Shown here: piece by piece, positions 29,371-32,768 of the stretch
Layout of the letters: every line of letters starts with the position of its first letter
Numbering within the stretch: the first letter of the stretch is position 1
Assembly: GCA_022820835.1 (NCBI GenBank)
Contig: JAJEET010000027.1
Span: 1-32,768, forward strand
Source: Candidatus Poribacteria bacterium
GTDB lineage: Bacteria > Poribacteria > WGA-4E > WGA-3G
Direction of reading: 5' to 3'
Length of the DNA: 32,768 bases
Position numbers and translations under genes: made by a program
The notes under the pieces: model-generated
The model's database searches: none
Seen by the model: the letters and a program-made list of their open reading frames with translations, nothing else
What the model was told of the DNA's origin: nothing

Positions 29371-32103
29371 TTATTCCGAACGTTCAAGGCGAAACACGCC
29401 TCGCCGCGCTGTACCGACATAAAACATCTCTTCATCAACAACGAGAGAAGTCACATTTCCCGAAAGTTCGGGGGCAACCTGTTCCCACGTGTCTGTATCA
29501 CTTTGCAGGCGATAGATACCTGCATCGTTAGCCCCATAAACCGCATCTCCCGCTGTCGCCAATGATTTGATGATAACAGGTTCACCGGCGTCATCGGTAA
29601 GTACGCTCCAGCCAACACCGTCTTTTGAATTGAAAACGCCTTTGTCGGTTGCGACGTGAACCGTTGCGTCGGCAAAGACAATTTGATTGAAATGTGCAAC
29701 AGATAGCGGCAGATGTAGCGTAATGTCGTTCCAACTATCACCACCATCAAGCGATTGGACGAGCTGCCCATCGCGTTTACCGACATAGACGGTTTCCCTT
29801 GCCGCAGCGATTTTAAAGCCTCTCCGGACGTTGTCCCGTGAGAGTTCGATAGTCTCTTCCACGCCTGTATAGAACCATTCCGTTTCGCCCGGATTCCACC
29901 GGTAGAGTTTATAGTTGTATTCCATATAGAACGTCCGACCGCTGACCGCGAAACTGCCCCACATCCCTTCCCAGATCAGTTCATACACAAATGGGGAGTC
30001 TGCTTGGACTTGTAGCAACTGTTTTAGGAATCGTTCTGCCCCAAAATCCGGGTTCTCTTGTATCAACTCGCTTGATAGAGGATCAATTGTAGAAGAAATG
30101 GTAACGATAAGTCCCTGCCCCATTTGTCGTTCGTCTTTGAAATTGAAGTTCCTTCCGCCTAACACGTGCCCCATCAGTTTCCCTGAAGTAAAAGAAGGCG
30201 GCACCTCAAGCGGAAGGCTTAAAACATTACCATCGTTAGATAATCGGAAAATAACAGTGGAATTGCCGCGAATTCCCTTTACATAGAGCACACCGTCGGT
30301 TTCTGCAGCTTGAACGATAAATGGCGGATTTTCCTTGTACGAAGGTCTATCCGTCTCTAACGCGACATTGACAGCATCCCATGATTGTCCCGCATCGGTT
30401 GATTTGACAAGGTTTGGACCTACCCTCGCGTAAAGTGCGGGTGACTGATTTGGTGCGGATTTCGCCATGAAACTGACCAAATCATCTACCCGACTTTCAA
30501 ACCTTGTATTAAACCGGTGCCACGTTTGACCGTCATCCGTTGAGCGATGGATGCCCGTGCTCCCAGCGGTATAAAACGTGTTTGGGTTCAGCGTCAGCGT
30601 GCTGCCTACACTGAACTGCATAGGCGTGATACCCGAAGACTCGATATACGTCCAAGTGTCGCCACGATCGGTTGAGCGGACCACCATACCGTTATCTTTT
30701 TCAATTACCAAAAGTGTTTTTTCTGAGGCGAGCAGTGCTATCTGCGGCAGAACACGCATGAGGTCTCGCGCCTCCACCGGTGTTATATCTGTCCAAGAAT
30801 CGCCGCCATCGGCGGATCTGAATACCCACCACGACAGCTTCTCACCTTTCCATAGTGGCATGAAATTTTCTTGAGGCGTTCCCTCGCCTTCCAGAATATT
30901 CACCAATACCGCCACATAGATATGGTCATCAGATACGACGAAGGAATTGACACTAACAATGTCATCCACCGGCAATTGCAGGTGTTCCCAAGTCCCAGCG
31001 TTAAGTCGGTATACCCCGCGATTCGTGCCAGTAAACAGCGTGCTTTGATGCATCCGTAACGAACGGATTCCAGCGTGTTCTGTCAAGCGATTGTGTAAGC
31101 CGTCGGTCATTGCCGTCCATGAATTGCCAGCATCATCAGATCGAAAAATACCAATATCAAGGCAGAGATAAAAAGTGCCTTCCGTTATGATAAATTCTCG
31201 TGTATACCCTTTCGGACAAGGACCGACGGAATGCCATGTTGTGCCTTCGTCGGTTGAGGCGAATAATTCGTCCGATGGAATGATGTAGAGCGTGCCATCG
31301 TGTTCCGCTATAGGTATACTGCCGTGTGTGTCTCGACGCAGGAAATCGCTGTTACCCAATCGCCATGTTTCTTCACCGACAGGTAATTTGTAGATACTTT
31401 CGTCCCCTATAACGGCGTAGAGGGTTTTATCCGACGTTACAGATAACGTGTTTACGACGTGTCGTGTGCCGGGTTCATTCATCTGAATCCAATTCATAAT
31501 ATCCTCCATAAGATCACCTGCGTACTGACTATCGCCCAAAGCCTCGTGAACGATAGGCACTTCCTTCTTCAGCCGCTTCCGAGCGCGATGGAGTTGGCTT
31601 TTAACCGTGTTCGGGGACACTCCCAAAAAATCACCAATTTCTTCACACGTCATTTCACTCAGATAGTGAAGTACGACGGCTGTCCGTTCACGCGCAGGTA
31701 ATTTTTCAAGGAGATACGCGACGACTTCGCGTTGCTTTTCTGTCGCTAATTTTTCGATCTGTTCCGCCATATATTGGGCGTAGAACAGTGCTTCTATTTC
31801 TGCCTCACTCATCGCGTCTAAAGACTGCATCGGGATTTTTTTCTCCCCAAGCCATGTAAGTAAACGGCGGGTAGCAATCATATAAAGCCATCCCGAAAAT
31901 CGGTTTGGATCCCTCAACGTCCCAAGTTTTTTGTAAGCCCTGAGAAAAGTATCCTGCGTGATTTCTTCAGCGACGTGGTAGTCCCGGACCCTCCGCCATA
32001 CGAACGCGTGTATCTGCTTCTCGTATTTTTTCACGAGCGCAGTAAAGGCACTTTCATCGCCTGCCAAGATACGTTCAACCCATTTCGCATCGTCGTTTTT
32101 CAT
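29371..32103 (-). CDS. ECF-type sigma factor fused to an Asp-box beta-propeller
   Basis: This 910-residue fusion opens with an ECF sigma factor: region 2 at about 10-85 (FVWRRVRDYHVAEEITQDTF then RFSGWLYMIATRRLL) and region 4 at about 131-181 (LPARERTAVVLHYLSEMTCE, then VSPNTVKSQLHRARKRLKKE). From about 205 to the end there are at least eight Asp-box repeats (S-x-D-x-G-x-x-W, e.g. RSDDAGNSW, RSADGGDSW, RSTDRGDTW, QSLDGGDSW), the mark of sialidase/Ycf48/VPS10-type propellers. No signal or membrane helix separates the parts. GGAGGG (6 bp upstream) fixes the start at 32103; the longer in-frame extension has none. The propeller probably acts as a sensor or anti-sigma-like regulatory domain in place of a separate anti-sigma factor. 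It heads the permease genes that follow. Confidence 0.88.
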   Translation of the reverse strand: MKNDDAKWVERILAGDESAFTALVKKYEKQIHAFVWRRVRDYHVAEEITQDTFLRAYKKLGTLRDPNRFSGWLYMIATRRLLTWLGEKKIPMQSLDAMSEAEIEALFYAQYMAEQIEKLATEKQREVVAYLLEKLPARERTAVVLHYLSEMTCEEIGDFLGVSPNTVKSQLHRARKRLKKEVPIVHEALGDSQYAGDLMEDIMNWIQMNEPGTRHVVNTLSVTSDKTLYAVIGDESIYKLPVGEETWRLGNSDFLRRDTHGSIPIAEHDGTLYIIPSDELFASTDEGTTWHSVGPCPKGYTREFIITEGTFYLCLDIGIFRSDDAGNSWTAMTDGLHNRLTEHAGIRSLRMHQSTLFTGTNRGVYRLNAGTWEHLQLPVDDIVSVNSFVVSDDHIYVAVLVNILEGEGTPQENFMPLWKGEKLSWWVFRSADGGDSWTDITPVEARDLMRVLPQIALLASEKTLLVIEKDNGMVVRSTDRGDTWTYIESSGITPMQFSVGSTLTLNPNTFYTAGSTGIHRSTDDGQTWHRFNTRFESRVDDLVSFMAKSAPNQSPALYARVGPNLVKSTDAGQSWDAVNVALETDRPSYKENPPFIVQAAETDGVLYVKGIRGNSTVIFRLSNDGNVLSLPLEVPPSFTSGKLMGHVLGGRNFNFKDERQMGQGLIVTISSTIDPLSSELIQENPDFGAERFLKQLLQVQADSPFVYELIWEGMWGSFAVSGRTFYMEYNYKLYRWNPGETEWFYTGVEETIELSRDNVRRGFKIAAARETVYVGKRDGQLVQSLDGGDSWNDITLHLPLSVAHFNQIVFADATVHVATDKGVFNSKDGVGWSVLTDDAGEPVIIKSLATAGDAVYGANDAGIYRLQSDTDTWEQVAPELSGNVTSLVVDEEMFYVGTARRGVFRLERSE

Positions 32104-32245
32104 GCATATCCCTCCAATTAACAATACTGGCTTATGACACGTGACTAATATTATAAACGAAAGGGTTGCAAATTCGTAGTTTTTTGTTTCAAATGTTTTG
32201 GGAAGTGTCTTCAGTTCAATAATAGAAACGAAGTAAAGGAGTGTG

Positions 32246-32768
32246 TCAAATGTCAACGCTGAAGAATTTTAGGAACGCTACGGTCGTCAACACAACTGCT
32301 AAGAAACAGAGCAGCAGCAAATCGACCATAGAGTGCCGGACGGTTTCTGATAAGGGGGTTTCTGTTATATCTGGCGGCGGGGAAATTTTCTTTGGTTTTG
32401 GTTGATCTGATCGCATGAACCTCGCAAATTGATCGTCTGAAATTTCATGGAAATACTCCGCCTCAAGTTGGTCATAATAACGCGTGCCTGTTTCAAAATA
32501 GGTGTCTCTTTTTATTTTTCCAGTCTTGGTTAAATTCATGACGACATAAATGAGCGAAGTTGTCGGTGTGATTCGGGAAAGGGTTTCTCCGACCGATTCT
32601 TGCCGCTTTTTTTCACGTTGATAGGCGCGTTCTATTTCGCCGACTTGCTCCTGAAATTTCTGTCGATATTCGGCATCAATCGGTTCCCTGAGTGCCCTGA
32701 TTTTTTCCTGATCCCTGCTGAGGTTAAGCTCCCCTAAAGTGCGCATTTTTTTTAGAATCACCTGGTCC
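32246..32768 (-). CDS. C-terminal part of an ABC-2-type permease, cut by the window edge
   Basis: The minus-strand frame is open to the last base of the window and ends in TGA at 32246-32248, giving about 173 residues. A charged coiled-coil-like stretch (REPIDAEYRQKFQEQVGEIE) is followed by TPTTSLIYVVMNLTKTGKIK, a soluble loop and one last helix (MVDLLLLCFLAVVLTTVAFL). This matches the second half of DUF3526-type permeases such as its two downstream neighbours. A GTG at 32761 could mimic a start, but the frame continues beyond the window, so the gene is partial. About 140 bp separate it from the sigma-propeller gene. It is presumably the first permease of the cluster. Confidence 0.75.
   Translation of the reverse strand, partial: DQVILKKMRTLGELNLSRDQEKIRALREPIDAEYRQKFQEQVGEIERAYQREKKRQESVGETLSRITPTTSLIYVVMNLTKTGKIKRDTYFETGTRYYDQLEAEYFHEISDDQFARFMRSDQPKPKKISPPPDITETPLSETVRHSMVDLLLLCFLAVVLTTVAFLKFFSVDI

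Noticed and set aside
29366..29441. Upstream extension of the second permease to 29441
   Set aside because: The extra residues are encoded by the end of the sigma-propeller gene in another frame and do not fit the permease N-terminus.
1..32768. tRNA, rRNA or selenocysteine-tRNA gene
   Set aside because: I looked in the intergenic regions for cloverleaf-like arms and conserved T-loop GGTTCGA-type sequence and saw none; small RNAs with weak signals could still be missed.

Overview
The window looks like a piece of a Candidatus Poribacteria-type chromosome, or a similar sponge-associated or marine uncultured lineage. This is inferred from gene content: a phytanoyl-CoA dioxygenase-family enzyme, Uma2 nuclease, LamG protein, DUF3526-type ABC-2 permeases, an ECF sigma factor fused to an Asp-box propeller, and many short intergenic palindromes. 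No 16S or marker gene is present, so the assignment is not proven. Several genes (LamG, the three permeases) end in ordinary TGA stops, so TGA is a real stop codon here.

Layout. 1-6245 (+ strand): the tail of an unidentified gene, a Uma2 nuclease, gpmI, a small membrane protein, prs, a GT4 glycosyltransferase, a gene remnant and a PhyH-type dioxygenase. 6427-9826: the most striking region. Three genes are each interrupted by one in-frame TGA exactly where a functional Cys is expected. Two are tandem minus-strand lipoproteins with a heavy-metal-associated (HMA) domain, whose metal motif GMTCxxC reads GMT-TGA-GSC. The third is a two-domain rhodanese whose catalytic Cys codon is TGA. All three read on to full domain length, and both HMA genes have the same hairpin at the same distance after the TGA. 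I interpret them as selenoproteins. A MATE exporter lies between them. 9830-12707 (- strand): a frameshifted alpha/beta hydrolase, an amidohydrolase-2 protein and moeA.

12708-17105: repeat-rich DNA, a consensus sigma-70 promoter, then a metal-handling set: a His/Cys-rich DUF2946-like protein, a His/Asp/Glu-rich lipoprotein, a TonB-dependent receptor and a MerC-like membrane protein. 17112-22073: a LamG secreted protein, a single-chain type IIG-like restriction-modification enzyme, and a degraded copy of that enzyme's 3' end.

22092-26172: two tandem cassettes, each pairing a HigB-family toxin with a TPR protein. The TPR proteins start with a segment resembling the HigA N-terminal region but carry TPR arrays (about 13 and 6 repeats) where a helix-turn-helix would be expected. 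The second also ends in a short tail like the toxin-binding tail of DUF2281/VapB-type antitoxins. This looks like an atypical toxin-antitoxin family. 26248-32768 (- strand): three ABC-2 permease genes (one cut by the window edge) around a gene encoding an ECF sigma factor fused to a large Asp-box beta-propeller.

No rRNA, tRNA, selenocysteine machinery (selA/B/C/D) or true CRISPR array was seen.
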